Shown: positions 8,648 to 16,419 of the stretch, one piece after another
Layout of the letters: each line of letters starts with the position of its first letter
How positions within the stretch are numbered: the stretch's first letter is position 1
From: Actinopolymorpha rutila
Lineage (GTDB): Bacteria > Actinomycetota > Actinomycetes > Propionibacteriales > Actinopolymorphaceae
DNA: 64,000 nt
Assembly (NCBI RefSeq): GCF_013407855.1
Contig: NZ_JACBZH010000001.1
Location: 5,084,001-5,148,000, forward strand
Reading direction: 5' to 3'
The notes under the pieces: model-generated
Told to the model about the DNA's origin: nothing
The model's input: only the letters and a program-made list of their open reading frames with translations
Database searches by the model: none
Translations under genes and position numbers: made by a program

Positions 8648-9868
8648 GTGCCCCCTTTGGTCGACCAGCTCGAACGCCTGTTGTCGCGCACGGCCGGCAC
8701 GCCCGTGCGCGTCGTCTCCTGCGAGCCCCATCTGGACCGCGACGTCGCCGGCAGATGGACGGAGTCGCATCCGTGGGTACTGCGGTGCAGGGTGGACAGT
8801 AGGCTCGGCGACGCGGGGGCCGCGCTTCCCCGACAGCTCATCGTGAAGACGCTCAGGCCGGCCGGCGACTGGCGAGCGGATCCGGCGTACCTGCGAACCG
8901 AACACGCTGCCCTTCGGTTCCTCACCTCGATCGGCAGCACTGCCGCGCCGCGGTTCGTCGCCGCGGACGCGGATGCCGGGCTCCTCGTGATGGAGGACCT
9001 CGGTCCCGGGCCGTCACTGGACCGGCTGCTTCTGGGCGAAGATCCGAACGCGGCCAGGGACGGCCTCGTGCGGTACGCCACCGCGCTCGGCCGGCTGCAC
9101 GCCACAACCGTCGGGCGGGCGGAGGAGTTCTACGCGATCGCGTCCGCACTCGGACCCATCGACCCGGCGCTGGACCTGGTGAGCTGCAACGGGTTCCCGC
9201 TCGCCGGGCCGCGGGATCGGCTCCTCGCCTACGCCGCGACAGCGCCCGATCTTCCCGACCCGGTGGGCATCGACGACGACATCGACCAGGTGTTCGCCAC
9301 GTTGTCGGATCCCGGCGACTATCTCGTGTTCGTCGGCGGCGACAGCTGCCCGCAGAACTGCCGACTGGTCGACGACGGCGGTAGCGGCGTGCGGTTCTTC
9401 GACTTCGAGAGCGCCTGCTTCCAGCACGCGCTGCTGGACGCGGTGTGCCTGCGGTTCCCGTTCCCGGGCTGCCCCTGCTGGTCGCTGCTTCCGGAGGAGA
9501 TCTGCGACGAACTGGAGACTGCCTACCGGAAGGAGCTCGCGGTCCGGTGCCCGGTGGCTGCCGACGACGCCGGTTTCGCCACCGCCTTCACCGCCGTCGC
9601 CGCGGCGAAGACCATCCAGCTGGTCAGCCATTCGGAGAAGTACGACGGCACCTACCCGCCGCACGGCGGAGGTTTCTCCAAGCGGGCAAGATCACTCGCC
9701 ACGGTCGACACGTTCCTCACCTGTGCGCGGCGCTCCGGTACCCTCACGTCGCTGGCCGGGTGGTTCGAGGAGTTCGCCACCGCGCTGCGCAGACGATGGC
9801 CGGACGCCGCCGCGGTGCCGGTCTACCCGGCCTTCCGCGACCGGATCGTCGTCAAGGTTCGACACTGA
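8648..9868 (+). CDS. Phosphotransferase-fold protein with degenerate catalytic loop
   Basis: About 406 residues from a GTG preceded by GGGAGG ten bases upstream; a longer frame upstream lacks a better start. The protein follows the APH/choline-kinase layout: an N-lobe with IVKTL and LLVMEDLG, then a C-lobe. The catalytic loop reads VGGDSCPQNCR, where the usual His-Gly-Asp is Gly-Gly-Asp, and the DFE-type metal motif is FFDFESA. It may be an active kinase with an altered loop or a non-catalytic relative. The reading is long, intact and well formed, so it is not a recent pseudogene. Substrate unknown. Confidence 0.78.
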   Translation: MPPLVDQLERLLSRTAGTPVRVVSCEPHLDRDVAGRWTESHPWVLRCRVDSRLGDAGAALPRQLIVKTLRPAGDWRADPAYLRTEHAALRFLTSIGSTAAPRFVAADADAGLLVMEDLGPGPSLDRLLLGEDPNAARDGLVRYATALGRLHATTVGRAEEFYAIASALGPIDPALDLVSCNGFPLAGPRDRLLAYAATAPDLPDPVGIDDDIDQVFATLSDPGDYLVFVGGDSCPQNCRLVDDGGSGVRFFDFESACFQHALLDAVCLRFPFPGCPCWSLLPEEICDELETAYRKELAVRCPVAADDAGFATAFTAVAAAKTIQLVSHSEKYDGTYPPHGGGFSKRARSLATVDTFLTCARRSGTLTSLAGWFEEFATALRRRWPDAAAVPVYPAFRDRIVVKVRH

Positions 9869-9950
9869 GGCGACCGCAGCGGCGCTTCGGTAGCCACATC
9901 GGTGCCGTACCCACCACAATGGTCGCGCAGATGGCGCGAGGAGGCCGCAC

Positions 9951-11159
9951 ATGACCACGGGAAACCTGTCCAAGGCACGACTGGCCCGCATGCACGACAC
10001 GATGGCCGGGCACGTCGCGCGCGGCACCGCACCTGGTGTGGTGACGTTGGTCAGCAGGCGCGGTGAGACCCACGTCGACGCGATCGGGCTCACCGAGGTG
10101 GACGGCCGCACCCCGATGGCACGGGACACGATCTTCCGGATCTCGTCCATGACCAAGCCGGTCACCGCGGTGGCGGCGATGATCCTGGTCGAGGAGTGCC
10201 AACTCCGCCTTGACGATCCGGTCGACACGTTGCTGCCCGAGCTCGCCGACCGCCAGGTGATGAAGCGGTTCGACGGGTCGGTGACCGACACGGAGCCGGC
10301 GAACCGGCCGATCAGTGTGCGCGACCTGCTCACGTTCCAGCTCGGTTTCGGGGTGTTCTTCGCACCGCCGGGCAGCTACCCGATCCAGGACGCGATCGCC
10401 GAGGCGGGCATTGGCAACGGCCCGCCCCGGCCGGCCGAGCTGCCCGGGCCGAACGAGTGGATCCGCCGGTTCGGCACCCTGCCGCTGATGCACCAGCCCG
10501 GCGAGCGGTGGATGTACAACACCGGCTCGGACGTTCTCGGCGTACTGATCGAACGCGCCTCAGGCCAGTCCCTGGAGACGTTCTGCCGCCGCCGGATCTT
10601 CGAACCCCTCGGCATGAGGGACACCGCGTTCAGCGTTCCGGCGGGCAAGCTGGGCCGGTTCGCCACCAGCTACGAACCCGACCCCGACACCGGTGCGCTG
10701 CGGGTGTACGACCCGGCCGCCGGTGGCCAGTGGGCGAGCCCGCCGGCGTTCCACTCCGGCAGCGGCGGACTCGTCTCCACCGTCGACGACTTCGCGGCGT
10801 TCGGTCAGATGATGCTGGCCGGCGGGCGGTACGGCGACGAACGCATCCTGTCCCGCACCACGGTCCAGGCGATGGTCACCGACCACCTCACGCCGCGGGT
10901 GAAGGAGGAGTCCGGCTTCTATCCGGGGTACTTCGACAGCAGGAGCTGGGGACTCGGCCTGGCCGTGGTGACCCGCCGCGACTCGACGTCGGCCGTGCCC
11001 GGGCAGTTCGGCTGGGACGGCGGCCTCGGCACGTCGTGGTACTCCGACCCGCGCGAGGACCTCACCGCGATCCTGATGACCCAGCGGTCGGGGTTCCCGC
11101 AGCTGTCGGAGATCTACCTCGACTTCTGGACCTCGGTCTACCAGGCCCTCGACGACTGA
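9951..11159 (+). CDS. Serine hydrolase of the beta-lactamase/penicillin-binding protein family
   Basis: 402 residues with the SxxK motif SMTK (Ser66, Lys69) and the second catalytic Tyr at about residue 189 in MYNTGSD. It has no signal peptide, so it is probably cytoplasmic. Proteins of this class C-like group include esterases, D-aminopeptidases and transesterases such as LovD, so ester or amide hydrolysis of a small molecule is more likely than antibiotic resistance. GAGGAGG lies five bases before the ATG. The 3' end, including the stop codon, is folded into a long hairpin (11135-11173). Confidence 0.87.
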   Translation: MTTGNLSKARLARMHDTMAGHVARGTAPGVVTLVSRRGETHVDAIGLTEVDGRTPMARDTIFRISSMTKPVTAVAAMILVEECQLRLDDPVDTLLPELADRQVMKRFDGSVTDTEPANRPISVRDLLTFQLGFGVFFAPPGSYPIQDAIAEAGIGNGPPRPAELPGPNEWIRRFGTLPLMHQPGERWMYNTGSDVLGVLIERASGQSLETFCRRRIFEPLGMRDTAFSVPAGKLGRFATSYEPDPDTGALRVYDPAAGGQWASPPAFHSGSGGLVSTVDDFAAFGQMMLAGGRYGDERILSRTTVQAMVTDHLTPRVKEESGFYPGYFDSRSWGLGLAVVTRRDSTSAVPGQFGWDGGLGTSWYSDPREDLTAILMTQRSGFPQLSEIYLDFWTSVYQALDD

Positions 11160-11173
11160 GGGCCTGGTAGACC
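11135..11173. terminator. Perfect 16-bp hairpin over the stop codon between convergent genes
   Basis: ggtctaccaggccctc, a seven-base loop (gacgact) and the exact reverse complement of the left arm. The TGA of the serine hydrolase (11157-11159) begins at the last loop base and ends in the right arm. No clear U-tract follows, but a stem of this strength between convergent genes, 22 bases from the GH76 stop, fits a bidirectional terminator. Confidence 0.75.
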
Positions 11174-11195
11174 TGACAGACCGAGTAGGCCCGCG

Positions 11196-12803
11196 TCAGC
11201 CCTGGTTGGAGCCGCGGCCCCACAGAGGCGCGATCTGCGCTTCGGTTGCGCTCTGCTGGGTGGCCGCGCTGATCGCCTCGATCGGCCCGGCCCAGTGCAC
11301 GCCGTACTGGTCGAAGCGGTTCCGGTCGCGCAGGTATGACACGGTCGCCTGTCGCTGCAGGTAACGCTGGTAGGGCCGGCCGCGCAGCATCGCGTTCAGC
11401 TCGCCGAGGTTGCGGACGTAGACGCCCTTGAACGTCGGCCCGTCCGCGCCGCAGCCGTTCGGCTCGCACGGCTCGGTCAGCACGCCGTCGGGGTTGAGGT
11501 ACTCGCTACCGGTCGAGGCGTCGGCGAGCTCGCGCGCCTGGGTGAGGTAGGAGCTGTCCTTGGTCGCCGCGGCCAGCTCGGTCAGCGCGCCGAGGACGAT
11601 GCCCTGGTTGTAGGTCCAGGTGGTCTGGCCGTTGTTCTGGCAGGTCGTACCGTTGAGGCCGTCGTTGATCAGGTTGTCCGAGTTGATCATTCCGCTGGCC
11701 CGGAACCACTGCCAGATGTTCAGCGCCCGGCCGAGGTACTCGCTGTCGCCCGGGATGCGGTTGTGCAGGCTCGCCGCAGCCTTGATGAACAGCTCGTTGG
11801 TGACCGCGTTCTTGTAACGCTGGTTGACGTTCCACACCACACCGCCGCCGCAGACGTCGTCGTGGGTGCTCCACATGTAGTCGACGTCGTACTTCGCCGT
11901 CTCCAGGTAGCGCTGCTGTCCGGTCAGGTCGTACGCCCTGATCCAGGCCAGCGCCCACCAGCCGGTGTCGTCGATGTAGTCGTTGGTGAAGTTGCCGCCC
12001 TGGGCGTGCAGGTTCTTGTCGTAGGTGTTGGCGATGATCCAGTCGTAGGACCGGTCGCCGGTGGCCAGCTCGTAGTCGAGCACGGCGGTCAGCGCGTTCG
12101 CGGAGTTCCACCAGCCGGTGGTGTTCCACAGCCCGGTGTCCCGGTTGTACAGCTTGACCAGGGCCTCCACCGCACGCTTGGTGGGTGTTCCCTGAGTGTT
12201 CGGGCGTTCGACGCCGGTCCAGGCGGTGCACCGCACGTCGTCGCGGTTGCCGGCCTTGCCGCAGGCGCGGAGTACGCCGGTGCGCTGGTGGTCCGGGTCG
12301 TTCACGTTGAACATCGCGGTGGTGGTGCCGCGCTTGCCCGCGGGGATGGTCGCGTCACCGAGCTTGGTGTCGGCGACCGTCTTCCCGCCGTCGTAGGACC
12401 GGTCCAGCCACACCTCGTCGGTGGGGTCGCCGTTGTTGATGCTCGCCCAGCCCATCGCGTCCCGGTCGGACAGATGCAACTCGATCGAGCGTCCGTAGAT
12501 GGTCGTTCCGTCGGCCAGCCGGTCCTCGCGTGCATCGGTCACCGGAGCACCGTCGCACAGCGTCCCGCAGACGGGGGCGCCGAGGGTCAAGGTGGATGGC
12601 CTGGTCGCTGTGGTCGCGGTGGCGGGCTTGGCACCGGTGGCAGCTGTTGCCACCTTGACCGCCGGGTGCGCGGGCGTGCCGCGGACCGGCTGGGGTGCTG
12701 CCGCCGCGGTTCCGGTCAGTACGCCGAAGCCGAGCGCGAGCGTGCCGGCCGCCGCCAGCACCCGCGGCACCAGGTGCGAAGACCGGGACGGTGTTCTGGA
12801 CAC
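11196..12803 (-). CDS. Secreted GH76 family glycoside hydrolase (alpha-1,6-mannanase type)
   Basis: 535 residues with a clear signal peptide (Arg-rich start, hydrophobic run, cleavage near AAAAPQ at about 36). A Thr/Ala-rich linker follows, then an N-terminal beta-like region (about 75-205) and an (alpha/alpha)6 GH76 domain (about 208-520). The paired catalytic aspartates Asp278-Asp279 are in YIDDTGWWALAW. GH76 enzymes cleave alpha-1,6-mannan backbones of fungal walls or mycobacterial-type glycans. The GTG start is chosen because AGGAGG lies six bases before it. The gene faces the serine hydrolase and shares the hairpin at 11135-11173. Confidence 0.92.
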   Translation of the reverse strand: MSRTPSRSSHLVPRVLAAAGTLALGFGVLTGTAAAAPQPVRGTPAHPAVKVATAATGAKPATATTATRPSTLTLGAPVCGTLCDGAPVTDAREDRLADGTTIYGRSIELHLSDRDAMGWASINNGDPTDEVWLDRSYDGGKTVADTKLGDATIPAGKRGTTTAMFNVNDPDHQRTGVLRACGKAGNRDDVRCTAWTGVERPNTQGTPTKRAVEALVKLYNRDTGLWNTTGWWNSANALTAVLDYELATGDRSYDWIIANTYDKNLHAQGGNFTNDYIDDTGWWALAWIRAYDLTGQQRYLETAKYDVDYMWSTHDDVCGGGVVWNVNQRYKNAVTNELFIKAAASLHNRIPGDSEYLGRALNIWQWFRASGMINSDNLINDGLNGTTCQNNGQTTWTYNQGIVLGALTELAAATKDSSYLTQARELADASTGSEYLNPDGVLTEPCEPNGCGADGPTFKGVYVRNLGELNAMLRGRPYQRYLQRQATVSYLRDRNRFDQYGVHWAGPIEAISAATQQSATEAQIAPLWGRGSNQG

Positions 12804-12953
12804 GGAGCCTCCTGGGCGGGAGTTGGACAGTCCCGGGGAATCTAGGCGTGTCCGCGTACGCCCACAAGATCATCGCGGCCAGGTGACCGGACTCGGATAC
12901 GCGCCACGCCCGGCGAGCGCGAGAGGTCGAGCGCGCTCGCACCGGCCGGTGGC

Positions 12954-12964
12954 GACAATGGGGC
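12954..12964 (+). promoter_or_regulatory. -10-like hexamer for a probable leaderless gene
   Basis: GACAAT at 12954-12959 ends five bases before the ATG at 12965. No Shine-Dalgarno sequence is spaced for this start except a short G-run. The same arrangement recurs upstream of other plus-strand genes in the window. Confidence 0.4.
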
Positions 12965-13522
12965 ATGACTGATCACAACCGGTTCGAGGCCGACCCCGCC
13001 CGCGTCGCGATCGTTCTGCCCGGCGGGTACTACACGCCGGCCCGCCCGCTGCTGCACTTCACCGGCGCGGTGCTGCTCGCCCGAGGCTGGACGGTGCAGG
13101 AGGTGTGGTGGGAGCCCCCGGCCCTGTCCGACCGCGCGGCGATCGCCGGCTGGGTGTGCGACCAGGCGGTCGCGGCGCTGGACCGGGAGAAGGCCGAACG
13201 CCTGCTGCTGGTGGGCAAGTCGCTCGGTACGTTCGCCGCACCTGTCGCGGTCGAGCGGAACATCCCGGCGATCTGGCTGACCCCACTCTGCGGCGAGCAG
13301 CACGTGACCGGCGCGCTGACGTCGGCCACGGCGCCGACGCTGCTGGTCGGCGGCACCGGCGACCCGACCTGGAACGGCGACCTCGCCCGCTCCACCAAGG
13401 CGGAGGTGCTGGAGATCCCCGGTGCCGACCACGGCCTGGAAACCGCCGCCGATCCGGTCAATTCGGCCGACATCCTTCGCGAGGTGGTGGCGACGACGGA
13501 CGGTTTCGTGGCGAGGTTGTGA
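12965..13522 (+). CDS. Small alpha/beta-hydrolase fold protein
   Basis: 185 residues with a nucleophile elbow GKSLG (Ser about residue 81), an acid candidate in GTGDPTW and a catalytic His in GADHGLE near the C-terminus, giving a complete Ser-Asp-His set. It is short for the fold and has no lid domain, signal peptide or membrane segment. The substrate cannot be read from sequence. The pentapeptide lipoprotein gene begins 31 bases downstream and could be co-transcribed. Confidence 0.8.
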   Translation: MTDHNRFEADPARVAIVLPGGYYTPARPLLHFTGAVLLARGWTVQEVWWEPPALSDRAAIAGWVCDQAVAALDREKAERLLLVGKSLGTFAAPVAVERNIPAIWLTPLCGEQHVTGALTSATAPTLLVGGTGDPTWNGDLARSTKAEVLEIPGADHGLETAADPVNSADILREVVATTDGFVARL

Positions 13523-13553
13523 CGCCCGGGCTCGGTGCACCGATACTGGTCGG

Positions 13554-14213
13554 GTGCGGTACGGGGGAAGGCGCGCGGTGGCGGTCTGGATCGTTCTCGC
13601 CGCCCTTGCCGGGAGTCTCGCGGCCTGCGCGTCCGGCGGCCACGGGCGCAACTGCCCCCGCGCCCAGGCCGGTCCCGATTTGTCGGACAGAACGCTGTCC
13701 GGCTCCTCGCTCAGCCGCCGGACGATGCGCTGCGCGAACCTCGAAGGCGCCACCCTCGACGACCAGCAGGTGAGCCGGGCCACCCTCAGCCGGGCCAACC
13801 TGCACCGGGCGAGCCTGGCAGCGGCGAGGCTGAGCCACGTCGACCTGTCCGGCGCCGACCTCACCGACGCCGTCCTGGAGACCGCGACACTGCGAGGCGT
13901 CGACCTGGGCAGCGCGGACCTGCGCCGGGCCGGCCTGCACGGCGCCTACCTGTCCGCGGTGGGACTGATCCGGGCGCGCCTGAACGCCGCGGACCTGAGC
14001 CAGGTGACGCTCAGCCGCGCGGACGCGACGGGTGCGGACCTGCGCGACGCCGACCTGTCCGGCGCCCGGATGGTCGACTCCGACCTCACCGGCGCCCGGT
14101 TGGAGGACGCCGACCTCACCGACGCGGTGTGGTCGGACGTGGTGTGCCCGGACGGCTCACGGTCGTCCGGGCAACCACAGACCTGTGTCGGCCACCTCGA
14201 GCCCGCCGGCTGA
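13554..14213 (+). CDS. Pentapeptide-repeat lipoprotein
   Basis: 219 residues. The N-terminus MRYGGRRAVAVWIVLAALAG is a lipoprotein signal followed by the lipobox LAAC, so the mature protein should be anchored outside the membrane. Residues about 55-200 consist of degenerate A-(D/N)-L-x-x pentapeptide repeats that form a right-handed quadrilateral beta helix. The GTG at 13554 is preferred because it keeps the positively charged n-region. The GTG at 13578 has a better ribosome site (GGGGGAAGG) but would give an uncharged, very short signal. The function is unknown; in this fold, protein binding is more likely than catalysis. Confidence 0.82.
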   Translation: MRYGGRRAVAVWIVLAALAGSLAACASGGHGRNCPRAQAGPDLSDRTLSGSSLSRRTMRCANLEGATLDDQQVSRATLSRANLHRASLAAARLSHVDLSGADLTDAVLETATLRGVDLGSADLRRAGLHGAYLSAVGLIRARLNAADLSQVTLSRADATGADLRDADLSGARMVDSDLTGARLEDADLTDAVWSDVVCPDGSRSSGQPQTCVGHLEPAG

Positions 14214-14223
14214 GTCCGGCCCG

Positions 14224-15708
14224 CTACCTGGACAGCGAGACGCCGAAGAACGCCCGGGTCGGCACCGGGAACGCCAGCACCTGCGGCGTCAGCACCGGGA
14301 ACACGCCGGGGCCGCCCACCCCGCTTGCCGTTCCGGTCAGCACCATCGCCAGACCCTGGTTGGCGTTCGTACCCACCGCCGTGATGGCAAGGTCCGCGCG
14401 GCGGTCCCGGTTGAAGTCCCGGAACACCAGCGCCCAGCCGAACTCGTTGCCCGACGCGACAGTGCCCGGGACACCACCGGATCCCTGCTGGTACGCCTTG
14501 GACGACGCGAGGTTGAGCCCGGAGGCAGCACCGAGGATCACGGTCGCGAAACCGGCGTCGACGACCGTGCCGATGTCCTCGAACGGCACCCCGATCGCGA
14601 GGTCGGCCTTCCCGTCGCCGGTGGCGTCGCCGAGAGCGACGCTGAAGCCGAAGTAGTCGCCCGCCTCCGGGCCGCCTGGCACCCCGGGTGAGTTCTGGTT
14701 GATCACCGTGACCCCGCGGCTGAGGAGCAGGCCGGCCGCACCGCCGAACCAGACGCGTACCTGCCCGGCGAGATCGATCGAGCCCACGCTGTCGGAAGGG
14801 CTGCCCACCGCGAGGTCGCCGAACCCGTCCGCGTTGATGTCCCCGATCGAGGCCGAGGTGGACAGTGACGTGGCGATCTGCTGGGAGAAGTTCGTGCCGA
14901 GGCCACCGGCGCCGCCGAGGTAGACCTGCAGCACCACACCGCGCGTGCGGGAGGCGGTGTAGACGACGTCGGAGAAGCCGTCGTGGTTGAGGTCACCGGC
15001 CGCGAGGGCTGCCCGCGCGAACAGGTCGGAGTTGACGACCCCGAAGTTGCGCAGCACGATGCCGCCCGGGTTGCTCAGGGTCGCGCTGCCGTACACCACG
15101 TGGGGCTGGTCACCGAGAACCGCGAGGTCGGCGAACCCGTCCCCGTTGAACCTTCCGGCCGCCACCTCGTCGCAGTTGGAGAGGACCCGCGAAGCACGCG
15201 TCAACCCCGCGGAAGTGCCGAACAGGATGTAGAGCGCTCCGACTCCACTGAATCCGTCCTCTGTCTCGGTGGGCGCACACACCGCCAGGTCGGCGAACCC
15301 GTCGGCGTTGAAGTCCGCCGAGGCCAGCGTCGACCCGAACCCCTCGTCCTGTTGCGGAACACCCGGTACCCAGGCCAGCGACTCGTCGATCCGCTGCCGC
15401 TTCGCCGGGTTCAGCGTGGTGCCGTTGCCGTAGACGATGGGCACCATGCCGGCGAACGGGAACCCGGCGACGGTCGCCTGCGAGCCGAGGGCGAGATCGA
15501 TGAACCCGTCCCCGTTGAAGTCGTTCGGCGTGGCCGTCTTCGCCGCACGCGGCCTCGGCGTGGACGTGGGTGTCGCCGCCGGCGTCGGGGAGGAAGTCGT
15601 CGCCGCGGCCGGAGGGGCGATCGTCGTCGCCACGAGTATCACCGCGGGAAGGCAGGCCACGATTGACAGTGCCCGCACTCGCCTGGAGACCGGACGCATT
15701 CTGGGCAT
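14224..15708 (-). CDS. Secreted FG-GAP/VCBS repeat beta-propeller protein
   Basis: 494 residues with a signal peptide (about 1-36) and a Ser/Thr/Pro/Ala linker (about 37-60). About seven integrin-alpha-like repeats follow, containing Ca2+-binding D-x-N-x-D-G-x-x-D-L loops such as DFNGDGFIDLA, DFNADGFADLA and DINADGFGDLA. It should fold as an extracellular beta-propeller, probably for adhesion or ligand binding. No enzyme domain is seen. The start at 15708 has AAGGTGAG just upstream; an ATG three codons later is an alternative. Its stop lies ten bases from that of the convergent lipoprotein gene, over a short GC-rich dyad. Confidence 0.88.
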   Translation of the reverse strand: MPRMRPVSRRVRALSIVACLPAVILVATTIAPPAAATTSSPTPAATPTSTPRPRAAKTATPNDFNGDGFIDLALGSQATVAGFPFAGMVPIVYGNGTTLNPAKRQRIDESLAWVPGVPQQDEGFGSTLASADFNADGFADLAVCAPTETEDGFSGVGALYILFGTSAGLTRASRVLSNCDEVAAGRFNGDGFADLAVLGDQPHVVYGSATLSNPGGIVLRNFGVVNSDLFARAALAAGDLNHDGFSDVVYTASRTRGVVLQVYLGGAGGLGTNFSQQIATSLSTSASIGDINADGFGDLAVGSPSDSVGSIDLAGQVRVWFGGAAGLLLSRGVTVINQNSPGVPGGPEAGDYFGFSVALGDATGDGKADLAIGVPFEDIGTVVDAGFATVILGAASGLNLASSKAYQQGSGGVPGTVASGNEFGWALVFRDFNRDRRADLAITAVGTNANQGLAMVLTGTASGVGGPGVFPVLTPQVLAFPVPTRAFFGVSLSR

Positions 15709-15727
15709 CTCACCTTCAACAAGGTCT

Positions 15728-16336
15728 TTACGACAGAGGCGCGTCCGAGTGTCTCAGCCGGAATTCGTCGTACGCCGCGGATGACGAAACTCTCCTGCCG
15801 GCCTCCTCCCCGTCGAAAGGACACGTCCCGGCCGTCATGGCCTCGCGTACGTCCGCGACCGAACGCAAGGCCGACTTGACAATCGGCTCGGGGTAACCGA
15901 GCACGCGGCGATGCTCCTGGAACTCGTCCTCGTCCAGGACCTCGACGGCTCCGTCCCACGTACGTACGACGTCGAGGTCCAGGTCGACCAGGTGCACTCC
16001 GTGCTCGTCCAACCGCGCCGGCGTGGTGATGTCGACGTAGCAGGAGTAGCGCGAGGCTCGCCCGGCGGCCGCCTGCCTGGCGTACCACCGCGCCGCCCAG
16101 CCCCGTCCGTACGGCAGGAACGAAACCCAGTCCTCCGAGACGACGTTCGGGCGCCGTCCCGCCCCGCGGTCCACCGGGCGGCCCTTCATGGAGCCGACCC
16201 AGGCACCGAACTCGTCCGCCCCGAGGAACACGGCCGTCACCCGGTAGTGCAGGGTCGCGGGCCACTTGCGGAACTCGACGAGCAGATCGTCGCCGGTGGT
16301 GAACGACGCGTACGAGGCACGGGAGGCGGATGGCAT
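15728..16336 (-). CDS. DUF402 domain protein
   Basis: About 202 residues from the ATG at 16334-16336; a start 14 codons upstream is also open. The sequence has the DUF402/FomD-like core (DLLVEFRKWPATLHYRVTAV, then YCYVDI-like and DLDLDVVRTWDG segments). The family includes nucleoside-diphosphate phosphohydrolases with a metal site made of conserved acidic residues, visible here in DLDLDVV and LDEDEF. No ribosome site is evident for either start. Phosphoanhydride hydrolysis is only an inference from the family. Confidence 0.75.
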   Translation of the reverse strand: MPSASRASYASFTTGDDLLVEFRKWPATLHYRVTAVFLGADEFGAWVGSMKGRPVDRGAGRRPNVVSEDWVSFLPYGRGWAARWYARQAAAGRASRYSCYVDITTPARLDEHGVHLVDLDLDVVRTWDGAVEVLDEDEFQEHRRVLGYPEPIVKSALRSVADVREAMTAGTCPFDGEEAGRRVSSSAAYDEFRLRHSDAPLS

Positions 16337-16419
16337 CGCGCAAGTATGGCCCGTGATCCGAGGCCCGCGGGCCGCCACACCTCGTCAGGTTTTCGGCACG
16401 ACGCCACGCCTGCGTCCGC

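Noticed and set aside
6684..8846. 720-codon plus-strand frame opposite the GH27 gene
   Set aside because: The minus strand encodes a full GH27 enzyme with signal peptide and catalytic residues; the plus frame is only its mirror.
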